A program made the translations under genes and the position numbers. DNA of 64,000 nucleotides from Trichomonas vaginalis G3. Its lineage: Eukaryota; Parabasalia; Trichomonadida; Trichomonadidae. The stretch is from contig NC_067206.1 of NCBI RefSeq assembly GCF_026262505.1, positions 30,581,896 to 30,645,895 on the forward strand. Reading direction: 5' to 3'. This document shows, piece by piece, positions 10,164 through 21,622 of this stretch. The notes beneath the pieces were generated by a model. That model was not told the origin of the DNA, searched no databases, and saw nothing but the letters and a program-made list of their open reading frames with translations. Position 1 is the stretch's first letter. Each line of letters opens with the position of its first letter.

Positions 10164-10946
10164 CTAATCAACAAAATTAAATACTGATGAGGGATCTGAA
10201 ACCATCTCTTTAATCATATCCATTAAATTATCTATTCGTGAATCATCAATTTTGATTTGCCTATCATCATTGATATTATTATCATCTATTATTTGTATTT
10301 CCTTCGGATTATCATCTTTATTAGATTGACCCTGCTGACTTTGCAAATGCTGCTCTAAATTTTGTTTATATTTTGCTATATTTCCTTGATTTTTTCGCAT
10401 AAGGATCTGATATCTATATCTACATTGAACATCAGTACGTCCTTCCATCTCTAAAGAAACTTTTGTCCATGATCTGAGTCCATATTTACTGACAGAATCA
10501 AGAAGTTGAAGATCTTCATCTTGACTCCAAGATGTTTTATTTATAAGTGGGTTAAGTGAACGCAGCCATCTTTGGGAGCATTGATTTCTATTTCTATTTT
10601 TCCCAACAAATAAAGAAATCTGTGTCCAATCTTTTGGACCAAAACGATGTATTGCAGCCAGTAACCTTTGGTCTTCAGCTTGTGACCATGAATTCATTTT
10701 CTTTTCCATATAATTCTGTGATGGATATCTTTTACTTGGTAAAGGGTGTTCCGAAACACACATTAACTTTTGAAGTTTATCAATTGGATCGGTCGACGAA
10801 GAATATCTTCTCAATTCGGCTATTGCTTTGTCATATGAGAATTCGTTTATTATGAACTTATACATTACAAGTCTAATATCGTTAGCATGTTCCGGTTGAA
10901 TACCATTAAGGAGTGTATCATAGATGTTAATCTGTGGATTAATCAT
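10164..10946 (-). CDS. R2R3-type Myb DNA-binding protein (paralogue 3)
   Basis: This is a 260-residue probable transcription factor. Myb repeats lie at about residues 85-131 (WSQAEDQRLL ... WTQIS ... NQCSQRWLRSLNP) and 138-182 (WSQDEDLQLL ... WTKVS ... RTDVQCRYRYQI). The N-terminal module (LLNGIQPEH ... MYKFIINEFSYDKA) is the clearest version of the one shared by all three Myb proteins here. The C-terminal DMIKEMVSDPSSVFN pairs it most closely with paralogue 2. A Gln/Asn/Asp-rich linker of about 50 residues (190-240) separates the DNA-binding region from that C-terminal motif. There is a single clear ATG start and no upstream extension. Confidence 0.93.
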   Translation of the reverse strand: MINPQINIYDTLLNGIQPEHANDIRLVMYKFIINEFSYDKAIAELRRYSSSTDPIDKLQKLMCVSEHPLPSKRYPSQNYMEKKMNSWSQAEDQRLLAAIHRFGPKDWTQISLFVGKNRNRNQCSQRWLRSLNPLINKTSWSQDEDLQLLDSVSKYGLRSWTKVSLEMEGRTDVQCRYRYQILMRKNQGNIAKYKQNLEQHLQSQQGQSNKDDNPKEIQIIDDNNINDDRQIKIDDSRIDNLMDMIKEMVSDPSSVFNFVD

Positions 10947-13900
10947 TGAAAGCTAATTAGAGAACAAAAATATGAATAATTTTTGAAAGACCTTATTCAA
11001 TATTTGTATTATAAAGAAAGAACTTTGAAATTAAATGATAAAGTAAAATATTCTTTGTAAAATAGATAGGAAAATAAAAAAACAAAAATATATAAAGCCG
11101 ATATAGATAATTGTGAAAATTGAGTTTAAAATTTGTGAGCATTGAAAATTCATTTGGGAATTTGTTAATAGAAAGATTATGAAATTGTATTGAATATTAG
11201 TGAACAAAAATAAAAAAAATCGATTTTTCAATTTTTCTTATTTAAATTTTGAATTGCTAATTGAAAAATTTCAATTCAGTACTCAAAGAAAAATTATTGT
11301 TATATCATTGTTTAAATTAAATTTAAATAATATATTTTTTAATTTTTGTTAACAAAAATACGAAAAAGAAATATTAAAGTAATAATATTAGATCCAAAAA
11401 GATAAAGTTTTATATTTGAATATTATTTAATTTTTTGAATAGTTGTAAATCATCCACACAATATTAAAAAGTTTCAAATATTAATTTCAAAACAATTATT
11501 CGTGGCTAGTAAATTTGTTTAACCAATATACGAGAAATAATTAAAATTGCTATTGTTTAAAATTTCAAAAGACAATTTTACAATCATTAAAATCAATGTT
11601 TACTTTTTGTGTACATATATCTTACATCATATTCTATTATTTCAAATTTATTCATTTTTTTTCTCAATTTCCATTTTTGAATTTTAACCATGTGAACAGA
11701 TCTCTGCATTATTCATTTTAATGCATTTTGCATATATGGCAACCAAATTTTTAAATTGCAATTATTATTTTTTCATAATTTTTGATTTTTATTAATGATC
11801 TTGTATTATATTAATAAATCTAATTTTTATTGATAATTGCAATTGCATATTGTAAATATAACAATGTTATTTTACACTTGAATTTCGTAATATACTTATA
11901 CTCAAAAATTATACAATAAATGATGTTAAAATGTTATTTGGTATCTTAAGTTAAATTTGTTAACTGTTTTTTTTTCTTTTTGTAAATTTCTTCAAAAAAG
12001 CAGAATAAAAGAATATTGATAATCATTATCGTGTATGAAACTGATCAGTTGATTGGAGGAAACAATTTTTGTATCTTGAACTAAAAAAAAATAATTGAAT
12101 TTCAATTTTCTTTTTCAAAGTATTAGGAAGCCTTGATAACCGCCCTATTATGCCTGTATATAACAATTTTGGTTTTCATACCTTTGAGTTCGAAAATTTA
12201 TGCAATAAAATCAATCATATTTTTCAAAAGTGAAAGTTTTAACGGTTTTATTCAAATATTTGAATTATCTTAGAAAACTTTGTTATCAACTTAACAAAAA
12301 TCGACCCCATATCTATATACTCAATTAATTTGTTAAATTGTTCTATTAAAATCGTAAAATCTCCATTTTGAACAGTAAAGAATTGAGCTAAGAATTCACT
12401 ATTGAATTCAACTTTTCTAATCAATATTCAAAATGCATATCAATACATTTTAACTGAACGACATGCAGTATATTGATTTCTTTAATATTAATTTTGTTAA
12501 AAAATTATTCACTTTAATTCTAGTTATTAAAACTATTCTCAACTAAATTTTCAAATCGATCCTAAATATCGTTTTTATTTTTCTTTTCAAATTTTTTAAA
12601 TCGGTTTCAAAAAATATTTATTCATAATATCTTAGTTTATTTTTATATATATTAAATTCTCAATCCATCAATTATCAAATTCATTTTCATATTAAATCTT
12701 CCCTAAAATTCTCTTCAATTATTCACATTATTATTGGTCGATTTAACTTACCAATTTCATTAATTTTCACATCAGACAAACTATTGGAAGTCATTTTATA
12801 AGTTATGCCAATAAACTTCATCCATATTTTAATATTTCGATTTATTATTTCAATATATTTCAAATGATTCTTTCTTTTATTCAACATAATTTACCAACAA
12901 TCTTTTTTTGCTATATATAGTGGACTATACTCATTAATTATATATATTTTATTCAAAAAATCTAACACTCAATACATACATTTCATAAAATCAAGTTCTA
13001 ATACTTTACAATTCAAATCTTCAATTGTAAAAAAAAATTATTACCTTTTTTTGTTAACTCTTTTTGTAAAATTGTAATAGAATAAGTTGATTTTAAGACA
13101 TATATGGTTAGAAAATTTCTAATTTATGTCGAATCTTTCTTTTATTTATTTTACCTTAGAAGCGATTTGGCGCGTTTTTCTCTAATAGAAATCATAATAT
13201 GACTCAATCTTGAAATTTCATTTTATATAAAATTCGTCTTCTTTAGAATGAAAATTTTTAACATCTTATTTATTCAATTAGCTTTTCATGGATTAAAGGC
13301 TACTCAAGTAGGCTTTTTTCCCCTTTGGGCCTTGTACGAATATCCCTCAGAATGATATTTTTTTTCTCCGGTAAATTATTTTAGATCAATCCATTAAAGT
13401 TACACTCATTTTTTTGGTTGAAATAATAATGATACTAACTTGCAATATACCTCAGTTACTATTCCAATAAACAATATTCTGTTAAGCGGAAGTAGTACCA
13501 ATTTTGAGTATCATTTATTGAATCAAGAAAATGTTTTTCAATTGAGGAATCGTCAAAAATTTCCCGAATTGACAAAATTCAACTTTAACACTAATATCTT
13601 AATACATAGGATATGAGATATTATTTATACATAATTTTAGAGAGTTAATTCCTTCATAAATTCCGAAATTTATAAATAAAGATTTTAATTTGGTTTATAG
13701 AAAAAATCAGTTGTAACACATATCTCATCTTATATGAAAGTTTTGATTAACTTTTGATTGATTTTTGAGGCTTTTGGAATTTGATTCCTAAGCGAAATTA
13801 GATTTTAAATTGAAGTACAATACTAACAATACAAAATGCATATTATGGAACTGATGGTAACCTTTGATTTATCTCTTTTCAATTTGTCAAATGAAAATTT

Positions 13901-14661
13901 GTAATTTTTATTATTGTTAAATATTTGAAATTGTTAAGAAATAGTGTTCTAAAAATTGGAGAAAATAATGATTCTCTGAAATGAATATTTTATTTTTTTG
14001 GTATTTTAATGTGAAATGTTACAAGTATTATTAAACTTATATATTGGATGCCTATATTGAAATTTTAGAACGAAAATAAAAAAAATTTGCGGAAATCGTA
14101 AATAAAGTTTAAATTGTTCAACAATTCATTATTAAGAAATATAGTATATTGCTTTTCAAACAATAGAAAAATGAAAAAAATCAAATTCAAATTTTTAGTT
14201 ATTGAGATGTTTTTGAATAGATTCACTGAATTAAAACATTTCAAGAAATAGAAATTTATGCAAAATATTAATAAAAATAAAATCATTAATGATTTCAGTG
14301 AGTTCAGAAAACATAATTCAATCAAATCAATACCCATTTTTTTAATTGACAATTCTGATATCTATATTATGGTTCATGTTTCCCTCTGAAAATTAATAAC
14401 TTGAATTCTATTTCAAACATTATCAATTTCAATATTCAAAATATTAATTCGTATCTATTTTAATATACTATTAATTTCAATGATATTTTATAATAAAAAT
14501 ATTAAATGTAAAATGTCATTTTTTGAATACTCACAAATTACTTCTGAACTTTTCCAAACAAAAATATATACATTTATCCCAAATATATTACTAAATCATT
14601 TTATTTCATTAAATCGTCATTATTTCATATTTTTACATTTCAATGCTCTTTCAATTTTTTT
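10947..14661. other. Long gene-free AT-rich desert
   Basis: This is the longest gap in the window, about 3.7 kb. Open frames at 11031-11231, 14065-14352 and 14480-14782 are Phe/Ile/Lys/Asn-rich and look like chance. A more GC-rich patch at about 13265-13365 stands out but matches no RNA I recognise. No tandem array or paired inverted ends were found by eye. Confidence 0.4.
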
Positions 14662-14668
14662 TCATTTT
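14662..14668 (+). promoter_or_regulatory. Initiator-like motif (TCATTTT) of the kinase gene
   Basis: TCATTTT fits the trichomonad initiator TCA(+1)YTW. Its A lies 9 bases before the ATG at 14673, which supports that ATG over the upstream in-frame one at 14643. Confidence 0.45.
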
Positions 14669-14672
14669 TCGA

Positions 14673-15575
14673 ATGAACGACAGAGATCAATGCTATATCG
14701 AGATGAAAGGCTTCAGATTCTTAGATGTCCTCGGATGTGGTGCATGTGGTGTTGTCTACAAGATTTACGATCCTGCTTATGACCGTGAATTTGCTCTAAA
14801 ATCAGTTTTAGAATCAAAATTCAATAAAAACGAAATTCAGAGCATGCAAGATGTTGACGATAACAATGTAATCAGGCTTTACGGATATGATTACTATCAA
14901 GGTTCCGTATATCTATTGATGGAATACTGCCCTTGTTCATTAGAAAAGTTTTTGAAATATCGTAATTCAATATCAAACTTGCTTCTTATAAAATATTCAA
15001 TGGGAATCCTCAAGTCTATTCGTGCATGCCATCATGCAAACGTTGCTCACCTGGATATCAAGCCAGCAAACTTTTTAATTGACCAGTATGATAGAATACG
15101 CGTTACTGATTTTGGATTATCTGCAAAACATCTCCTAAATGAGTTAGACATCCAATACGCAGGTTCTGTTCCATTTATGGCCCCTGAAATTTTATCAAAA
15201 TTGCCGCATGATTCCTTGAAAGCAGACATCTGGGCAATTGGTGTTACTTTTTTCATAATGGCAACAGGAAAACTTCCATGGATTGGTAATGATCGTAACA
15301 CTGTTTGCCATAATCTTATGATGATGCCACCAAGAATTGATTTGATCGAAAACAAAGAATATGCCGAAATTGTTAACAAATGCCTTCAAAAAGATCCAGA
15401 AATGAGACCAACAATTGATGAGATGTTCGAATATCCTATTTTCCACGAGGAGTCGATTGCAATTATTAAAAAACCCGTTCACAACACATTCATTGTTAAC
15501 AGCAGAAGAACTTGTTCACGATCACAAATAAGCTTTATTTGTCAACCAAGACTCCAAAAGATGAAATTACATTAA
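14673..15575 (+). CDS. Serine/threonine protein kinase, non-RD
   Basis: A 300-residue eukaryotic protein kinase that is almost only catalytic domain. Visible are the glycine loop LGCGACGVVYK, the ATP lysine in FALK, the catalytic loop HLDIKPANFL, the DFG and the APE motif MAPEIL, then DIWAIGVTFFIMATGKLPW. In the catalytic loop the arginine of HRD is leucine (HLD), so activation should not depend on the classical HRD-arginine/phospho-loop pairing. Catalytic Asp, Lys and DFG are intact, so it should be active. The family is CAMK/NEK-like by look but I cannot place it. The start is taken at the second in-frame ATG, because it directly follows an initiator motif and the ten residues before it (MLFQFFFIFR) look untranslated. 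Confidence 0.93.
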   Translation: MNDRDQCYIEMKGFRFLDVLGCGACGVVYKIYDPAYDREFALKSVLESKFNKNEIQSMQDVDDNNVIRLYGYDYYQGSVYLLMEYCPCSLEKFLKYRNSISNLLLIKYSMGILKSIRACHHANVAHLDIKPANFLIDQYDRIRVTDFGLSAKHLLNELDIQYAGSVPFMAPEILSKLPHDSLKADIWAIGVTFFIMATGKLPWIGNDRNTVCHNLMMMPPRIDLIENKEYAEIVNKCLQKDPEMRPTIDEMFEYPIFHEESIAIIKKPVHNTFIVNSRRTCSRSQISFICQPRLQKMKLH

Positions 15576-16034
15576 TATTTTTTCATTCTTTTTTGCTTGT
15601 AATCTTATTTGTTTATTGTTATATAAATAACCATGATGTACATTATTTAGTACTTATAAAAATAATATAATTTAATTATTTGAAACAATCAAAATTGATA
15701 AATGACGAATTTCTAATGGATTGAATATCGCTGATATCTATTATTTTAAAATATAATTCTAGTCAATTTTATAAATGACATGAAGAATACAAGAAGAATG
15801 AAAGATAACTTTAATTTTCTTGAATCATATCTACTTGAATAAAAGTTCATATCAAGCAAAAACATTTGTGTTCATAGACTTCTTTTTTTTATCCAATCAT
15901 TCTGAAGATAATGTCTTAATTATAAATTTTATGAAAAAGCAAACTTAATAAAAATAAGACGTATGATAGAATAAACTAAATTTTTAAAGTACAGCACAAA
16001 TAAGGATGATAACAAATCAAAAACAATTTGAATA
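15576..16034. other. Convergent 3' flanks
   Basis: AT-rich sequence between the kinase gene (plus) and a small gene on the minus strand. No gene or structured repeat is seen. Confidence 0.4.
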
Positions 16035-16433
16035 TTAATGATAATTCAACAATCTAGAAAGATCTGAAACGTCGATTGACTCTATTTTTGGTGCCGAATT
16101 CACTATTATGCGACCAGGCTGCATTAGTATTGGCTGAATTAGCTCCCAATTTTCTGTGAACCAACAAAATAAAGCTTGCCTATTTCTTCTGGCAAGTCTG
16201 TCTACCGAAATACCAATTATTCTTTCGAGTTTATCAGCTCGTGATAATAATGAGACTGCAGTTACATTGTTCCCATATAAATGCTTCAAATAACCACTAA
16301 CAATATTTAATTTTTCTCCTAAATATAATGAGCGAGACTTAACAAGCTCAAAGTCTCTATTGCTTTGAGATGTGGTTCTCTTTGTATTATATAAAATCAT
16401 TGGTTTTGGCTGAACTTGGGGTGATACATTCAT
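16035..16433 (-). CDS. Small conserved trichomonad protein, RRNRQAL-CWFTENWE family (member 1)
   Basis: A 132-residue soluble protein of unknown function. It shares with the proteins at 23526 and 50093 the blocks RTTSQS-RD, YLK-L-G-NVTA--LLSRA, and the highly conserved core VDRLARRNRQALFCWFTENW followed by IQPIL. All three end LLN(Y/F)H at the stop codon. The core is predicted helical and basic, then aromatic. There is no signal peptide or membrane segment. Retention of the exact C terminus in three divergent copies shows selection, so the gene is real. I do not recognise the domain; a DNA- or protein-binding helical module is a guess. Confidence 0.85.
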   Translation of the reverse strand: MNVSPQVQPKPMILYNTKRTTSQSNRDFELVKSRSLYLGEKLNIVSGYLKHLYGNNVTAVSLLSRADKLERIIGISVDRLARRNRQALFCWFTENWELIQPILMQPGRIIVNSAPKIESIDVSDLSRLLNYH

Positions 16434-17588
16434 TTAAAAATATTGAGATATGGCGGTTCAATTAAATCAATCTGAATTATTTGAGGAAGATTTGTGTATA
16501 ATAATGATAACATTAAGATGCGTTCATTTAAGAATTGAATTCAAATATTTTGTGAATCAAATTTGAGAATTGTGAATATACGTTGATTATACAAAGTTAT
16601 TCGAATTTAACGCGAATTTTGCAAGGAAATATAATTTAGTTACTAATTAGAATTTAAATAATTCGAGAATAATTAAATTGATACAGAATTCAATTTAAAC
16701 AGTATCAAAAATATATCATAAAATGCATTGCATCATGAATGTCCGATGAGCTCGATGAATATTGAATTCAATTTGAAATGAGAACAAAAACAACATGATA
16801 TTAATTTTACTGATCAAATATGCTTTGTATCGAGCTGCTTTGCTAATTGATGCAGAAAAATATGAAAAATATTATATAAATATTTGAGACGATCATATTA
16901 TTTATTTTTTGAATAACATTGAACCATTTTCTTAAAAAATAGTCTTATCAATTTTTTTTACAATTTAATTTATTTATGTTATATCATGATAGAACAACAT
17001 TTTGATCATTTTATTAAACTATTAACTATTGTTATAGACCGAAAATAGATTTTTTCGGTTTTCTCTTCAAATAATTGAAAGAATGATACTATTATAGGTT
17101 TATTATATTGTATAGCATATAATCATGCTATAGCCGAAAATTATAAGTTTTGAGAAGATTGAATACAACACAAATAAATTTGAATGTAAGTTAAATTGCT
17201 TGTTGTTTTTAATAGCTATTTAATGAGAAATACAATATTGCAAAATTCAAATTGAATGATTGAAAGAACAGAAAAAGTCATTCTTTTCAATTTCGAATAT
17301 GTTTCATTGTATTTATAATTATATGGCAAATAAGATATTTAAACTTGATTTTTGAAGGAAAATTCACAAAATTGAATAAATTCAAATAATTTTTATTCAA
17401 AAATAAACCAGTTATTTGAGTTTAATACTAATTATCTATTCAAACTACAAAGTTTGTAATTTAAAATATTTTGTGAGATCAGATTGAATTAATTCAAGGT
17501 TCTTTTCAATTAATATTAATGACCATATTACGCATTTTCGAACATTCTAAACCAAATATATAAAAATGGGAGACGAATGTTAAATTTG
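16434..17588. other. AT-rich gene-free stretch
   Basis: Upstream region of the small gene on the minus strand. No ORF, RNA gene or repeat can be supported. Confidence 0.4.
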
Positions 17589-17840
17589 CTAGACATGGGG
17601 GAGTTGTCTGCAAAGTTTTAGCTCTTATCTCTAACAAAAAATTAATTTTTAAAAAAATGACCGAATACGTTTCACAGCGAGAAAAAAATAAAAGGCAAGA
17701 TAGAATTTTCTAGACATAAAGAAGTTGTTTACCGAGTTTTAGCTCTTATCTCTAACAAAAAATTAATTTTTAAAAAAATGACCGAATACGTTTCACAGCG
17801 AGAAAAAAATAAAAGGCAAGATAGGATTTTCTAGACATAA
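17589..17840. repeat. 121-bp tandem duplication (two copies)
   Basis: Two units begin CTAGACAT at 17589 and 17710, and a third start is seen at 17831 before the repeat ends. The second half of each unit (from GCTCTTATCTCTAAC to GGCAAGATAG) is nearly identical, while the first ~30 bases differ more. The period equals that of the array at 6399 although the sequences are unrelated. Confidence 0.85.
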
Positions 17841-18575
17841 ATTGAATCTAATTAATGGAGATTGATTATAAATTTCATATATTAATTTTATTAAAATTAA
17901 TATATAAATCCTTCAATCCATGGCTGATAAATAAAAATTTCATATATTAATTAAATTCTAATTAAAACGCAAAACTTAAATATATCTAAATTAGATTTTT
18001 TTCAATTTGATAAAAAAGTTTGAATTTTCTCATTTAATGAAGAGAATTATTTTGTGATTAAATAGGGAAACAAAAATCAATTTTATTTTAATCTTTAACT
18101 GTTAACGATTGACCAAGTAAACTAAATTTGGCTGAACAAAAAAATGATAATTTGTTATCATCATCTGATATATAGCACTTACACCAACTGCCTATCTCCC
18201 ATTCAAAATTGAAGCGTGAGATACACATACAATTATTCAATTTATTCAATCAATATTAATTTTCAAATGATTTATCCAGTAAAACAAATCTATAGTATAA
18301 CTCATACTATTCGCAGAATACAAGAAATCACGAATTATATATTTCTATTCAATTTAACGAACAAGTTTTGATCAGTGCCATTGTCAAGTAATAGCGATTT
18401 AAGTTATTTAAAATTAGATTGATTGTCAAAGAAAAATGACAATAAAAAAATTTCATTCCACTATTTTCAATCATTATTATATTTATAATCATTAATCATT
18501 TATTCTGTAAAATTTTTCACTCACTCAATTTTTGAAAGCTCCGCTAATGATTGAAAAATCATAATTCACATTTTC
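17841..18575. other. AT-rich gene-free stretch
   Basis: This holds a short AT-only palindrome around 17873-17912 (ATATATTAATTTT / AAAATTAATATAT) and no gene. The right end is the upstream region of the small membrane protein gene. Confidence 0.4.
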
Positions 18576-19058
18576 ATGCCACTTGTAGGAACAGATTACT
18601 GTTATTACGATGATAGTAATTGTGATATCAATCCTTATGGCAATGATGTAATGAATGATGATTATGAATGTAATTATACAATTCCTACACCAGATTTTAT
18701 TTCGAAAACGTCAATTTTCAATATTCCTCCGCCATCAGATTTGATCAAAAGACAGTACATTTATAAGACGAAGGCAGGAAAGCGATTTCGCTTTGATCAT
18801 CCCTTACCCCAAGGATTTCCAATTGATCTTTATGATATTATTCAAGAAAATATACAAAATGAACCCGAAATATTAGAAGACGAGCATAATAGACCAGAAG
18901 ATCTATTCTATTATGGAGGGGTCGCTATTTGCCCATTCGTCGGATTTTGGATGTGGAAAAAACTGCACGAAACACATCCAAAATTTGCAGACAAAATATT
19001 GTATTTTACAATGGGTGCATTTACTGTTTGGGGTGCAATATTATTTGCGGCTTTATAG
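18576..19058 (+). CDS. Small membrane protein, two C-terminal transmembrane helices
   Basis: A 160-residue protein with an acidic, Asp/Tyr/Asn-rich N-terminal half. A proline-rich middle (IPPPSDLIKRQ ... KRFRFDHPLPQGFP) follows, then two hydrophobic segments near the C terminus at about residues 111-128 (YYGGVAICPFVGFWMWKK) and 139-160 (ILYFTMGAFTVWGAILFAAL). Codon-like composition and a clean ATG start set it apart from the surrounding DNA. It has no recognisable family. A hairpin-anchored protein with a cytosolic N terminus is the likely topology. Confidence 0.75.
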   Translation: MPLVGTDYCYYDDSNCDINPYGNDVMNDDYECNYTIPTPDFISKTSIFNIPPPSDLIKRQYIYKTKAGKRFRFDHPLPQGFPIDLYDIIQENIQNEPEILEDEHNRPEDLFYYGGVAICPFVGFWMWKKLHETHPKFADKILYFTMGAFTVWGAILFAAL

Positions 19059-19654
19059 ATTGATTTGTTATTATATTGTTTTTATTGTTTGTATAAAACT
19101 TTCTATCCATTTAATTAGCTTGATTTTATCTAATTAAGACATTTGAAGAAATATTATATTTTATTTTTTAATTTAACTGAAAGCTAAGTTTGTTTTTGAA
19201 TAATTGCCCATTATTTTAAGAGAAAATATAAATAACGATAAGAAGCACAATTAGTTTGAATTGTGTCATAGTAATCTTTGGTTCAAAAATGATTCATCAA
19301 ATTAAGCTCTGATATATGTATTGCTGAAATGATGTATATAGTAGAAAAACAACATGACAAATAAAGGAAAAATAAATCGGGAACATCAAAATATTTAGAA
19401 ATTGAATAAACGATCTCAAAATAAGGAAATTTTGATCGGAGATTCAAGAAATATATATAAATGGAGTGCTGGATTGGGAGATTGATAATTGAATTATTGA
19501 AAACAACAGAAATATTAAAAAATTTGAATATGAGAATTTGATTAATTATTGAAAAAGTAAAAAATTAATTGACGAATAAAAACAAATAATATATATGTAT
19601 GACCTTAGAATCACATTTAGTTCTATTCAAAAAATATAGAAATAATTTTAAAAG
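19059..19654. other. Gene-free stretch before a transposon
   Basis: 3' flank of the small membrane protein gene running to the TTAA at 19655. No gene is seen. Confidence 0.4.
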
Positions 19655-19932
19655 TTAAGGGTGCACCAGCATGTACGTTTATTTGAGAGTAGGAGGATTA
19701 CCCTCTCAATTTTGAATGCTTCGTTAGCGCAATATCACGATGAATATTGTATTAAAATTGAATTTGCCCATACCAATATATCTGATACAATATCCTTAAG
19801 TTTTACTAAAAAGAATTTTTTAAAATCCCTGCAGATTCGGGTAGGGTTGTACAAACTGGCACAATTTTGCGGGCCGTCTGCCAGGAGCTGGCACGCGGCC
19901 AAAATCAAAAAAGTGGCCAAAAATCGGGCCTC

Positions 19933-19981
19933 GTGGCGTGGAAAGGGTGGAGCCCGAAGGGCGACATCCTTTCCACGCCAC
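19933..19981. repeat. GC-rich hairpin inside the hAT-like element
   Basis: A perfect 14-bp stem GTGGCGTGGAAAGG / CCTTTCCACGCCAC encloses a smaller palindrome GCCCGAAGGGC. It is the most GC-rich spot for tens of kilobases. It lies about 90 bases inside the left end, where hAT elements carry subterminal structure. Confidence 0.75.
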
Positions 19982-20610
19982 TCGGCCTATGACCACAATT
20001 ATATAATATGCTCATTATTATTTTTTCTTCTTTTCTCTTCTTTTTTTTCTTTTTCTCTTTTCTTTCTTCTTTTTCCCTTTTCCCTTCCTTTTTTTCTAGT
20101 TTTGGAAAGGAAAAAGTAAAAAATTTAATAATTAATTTTATTACTATGAAAATATACTTTTTAGCTTATATTGTAAGCTGTGAGAGTTTTAAGTGATGGA
20201 AGATATAAATCAAATTTGAAATTCAACAAATCTTGTTATGATTAAGTTGAATATTGTACTCTAATTAAGAGTTTTCAGTTATGAACTCAGGTATTATATA
20301 ATAAAAGTATAACTCAAGATAATAAAGAGGTTTTTAAAATGTAGATCTGAAAATCAAACTACCATGTTTGATATGATTAAGTTGAATAATGTTATTTTAT
20401 TAAATGGTTCAAATCTGTGAAATCGGCAATTACAAATTAAAGGCGTAGTTCAAAAAATTAAAGAGATTTTAAAAATTTAATATCAGAATTAAACTAAAAA
20501 AAGGATTTAGTTATTTCAGTAATTATCAGAAAAGGTTAAAAAGATAGGGTAAGTAATGAGACTTGAGTGAGATGTGAGAAATCATATGTAAATAATTAGA
20601 TATCTGATGA

Positions 20611-21622
20611 GTAAGGTAGTAATGAGAGTTAAGATCTGGTTAGTAAGGTAGTAATGAGAGTTAAGATCTGGTTAGTAAGGTAGTAATGAGAGTTAAGATC
20701 TGGTTAGTAAGGTAGTAATGAGAGTTAAGATCTGGTTAGTAAGGTAGTAATGAGAGTTAAGATCTGGTTAGTAAGGTAGTAATGAGAGTTAAGATCTGGT
20801 TAGTAAGGTAGTAATGAGAGTTAAGATCTGGTTAGTAAGGTAGTAATGAGAGTTAAGATCTGGTTAGTAAGGTAGTAATGAGAGTTAAGATCTGGTTAGT
20901 AAGGTAGTAATGAGAGTTAAGATCTGGTTAGTAAGGTAGTAATGAGAGTTAAGATCTGGTTAGTAAGGTAGTAATGAGAGTTAAGATCTGGTTAGTAAGG
21001 TAGTAATGAGAGTTAAGATCTGGTTAGTAAGGTAGTAATGAGAGTTAAGATCTGGTTAGTAAGGTAGTAATGAGAGTTAAGATCTGGTTAGTAAGGTAGT
21101 AATGAGAGTTAAGATCTGGTTAGTAAGGTAGTAATGAGAGTTAAGATCTGGTTAGTAAGGTAGTAATGAGAGTTAAGATCTGGTTAGTAAGGTAGTAATG
21201 AGAGTTAAGATCTGGTTAGTAAGGTAGTAATGAGAGTTAAGATCTGGTTAGTAAGGTAGTAATGAGAGTTAAGATCTGGTTAGTAAGGTAGTAATGAGAG
21301 TTAAGATCTGGTTAGTAAGGTAGTAATGAGAGTTAAGATCTGGTTAGTAAGGTAGTAATGAGAGTTAAGATCTGGTTAGTAAGGTAGTAATGAGAGTTAA
21401 GATCTGGTTAGTAAGGTAGTAATGAGAGTTAAGATCTGGTTAGTAAGGTAGTAATGAGAGTTAAGATCTGGTTAGTAAGGTAGTAATGAGAGTTAAGATC
21501 TGGTTAGTAAGGTAGTAATGAGAGTTAAGATCTGGTTAGTAAGGTAGTAATGAGAGTTAAGATCTGGTTAGTAAGGTAGTAATGAGAGTTAAGATCTGGT
21601 TAGTAAGGTAGTAATGAGAGAT
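20611..21622. repeat. 32-bp minisatellite, about 31.5 near-identical units
   Basis: The unit GTAAGGTAGTAATGAGAGTT plus AAGATCTGGTTA repeats with period 32 from 20611 to 21603, then stops part-way through the next unit. The copies I read are essentially identical. Degenerate partial units flank it on both sides (GTAAGTAATGAGA near 20551 and again near 21713), showing that the array grew from a shorter ancestral repeat. It has no spacers and no coding potential. Confidence 0.95.

Noticed and set aside
13265-13365. GC-richer patch with a short stem and T-run, possibly a Pol III or snRNA gene
   Set aside because: No match to tRNA, U6, 5S or other RNA that I can recognise; too weak to call.
17566-18213. 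Possible inverted ends ATGGGAGA / TCTCCCAT around the 121-bp duplication
   Set aside because: Only about nine bases match and no duplication flanks them; expected by chance at this scale.
19661-20119. 152-codon open frame at the left of family A copy 1
   Set aside because: It crosses the junction between the TTAA element and the nested hAT-like element and ends in a pyrimidine-rich run coding only Phe/Ser/Leu, so it is an accidental frame.
20611-21622. CRISPR-like array
   Set aside because: Units are directly contiguous with no spacers and the genome is eukaryotic; it is a minisatellite.
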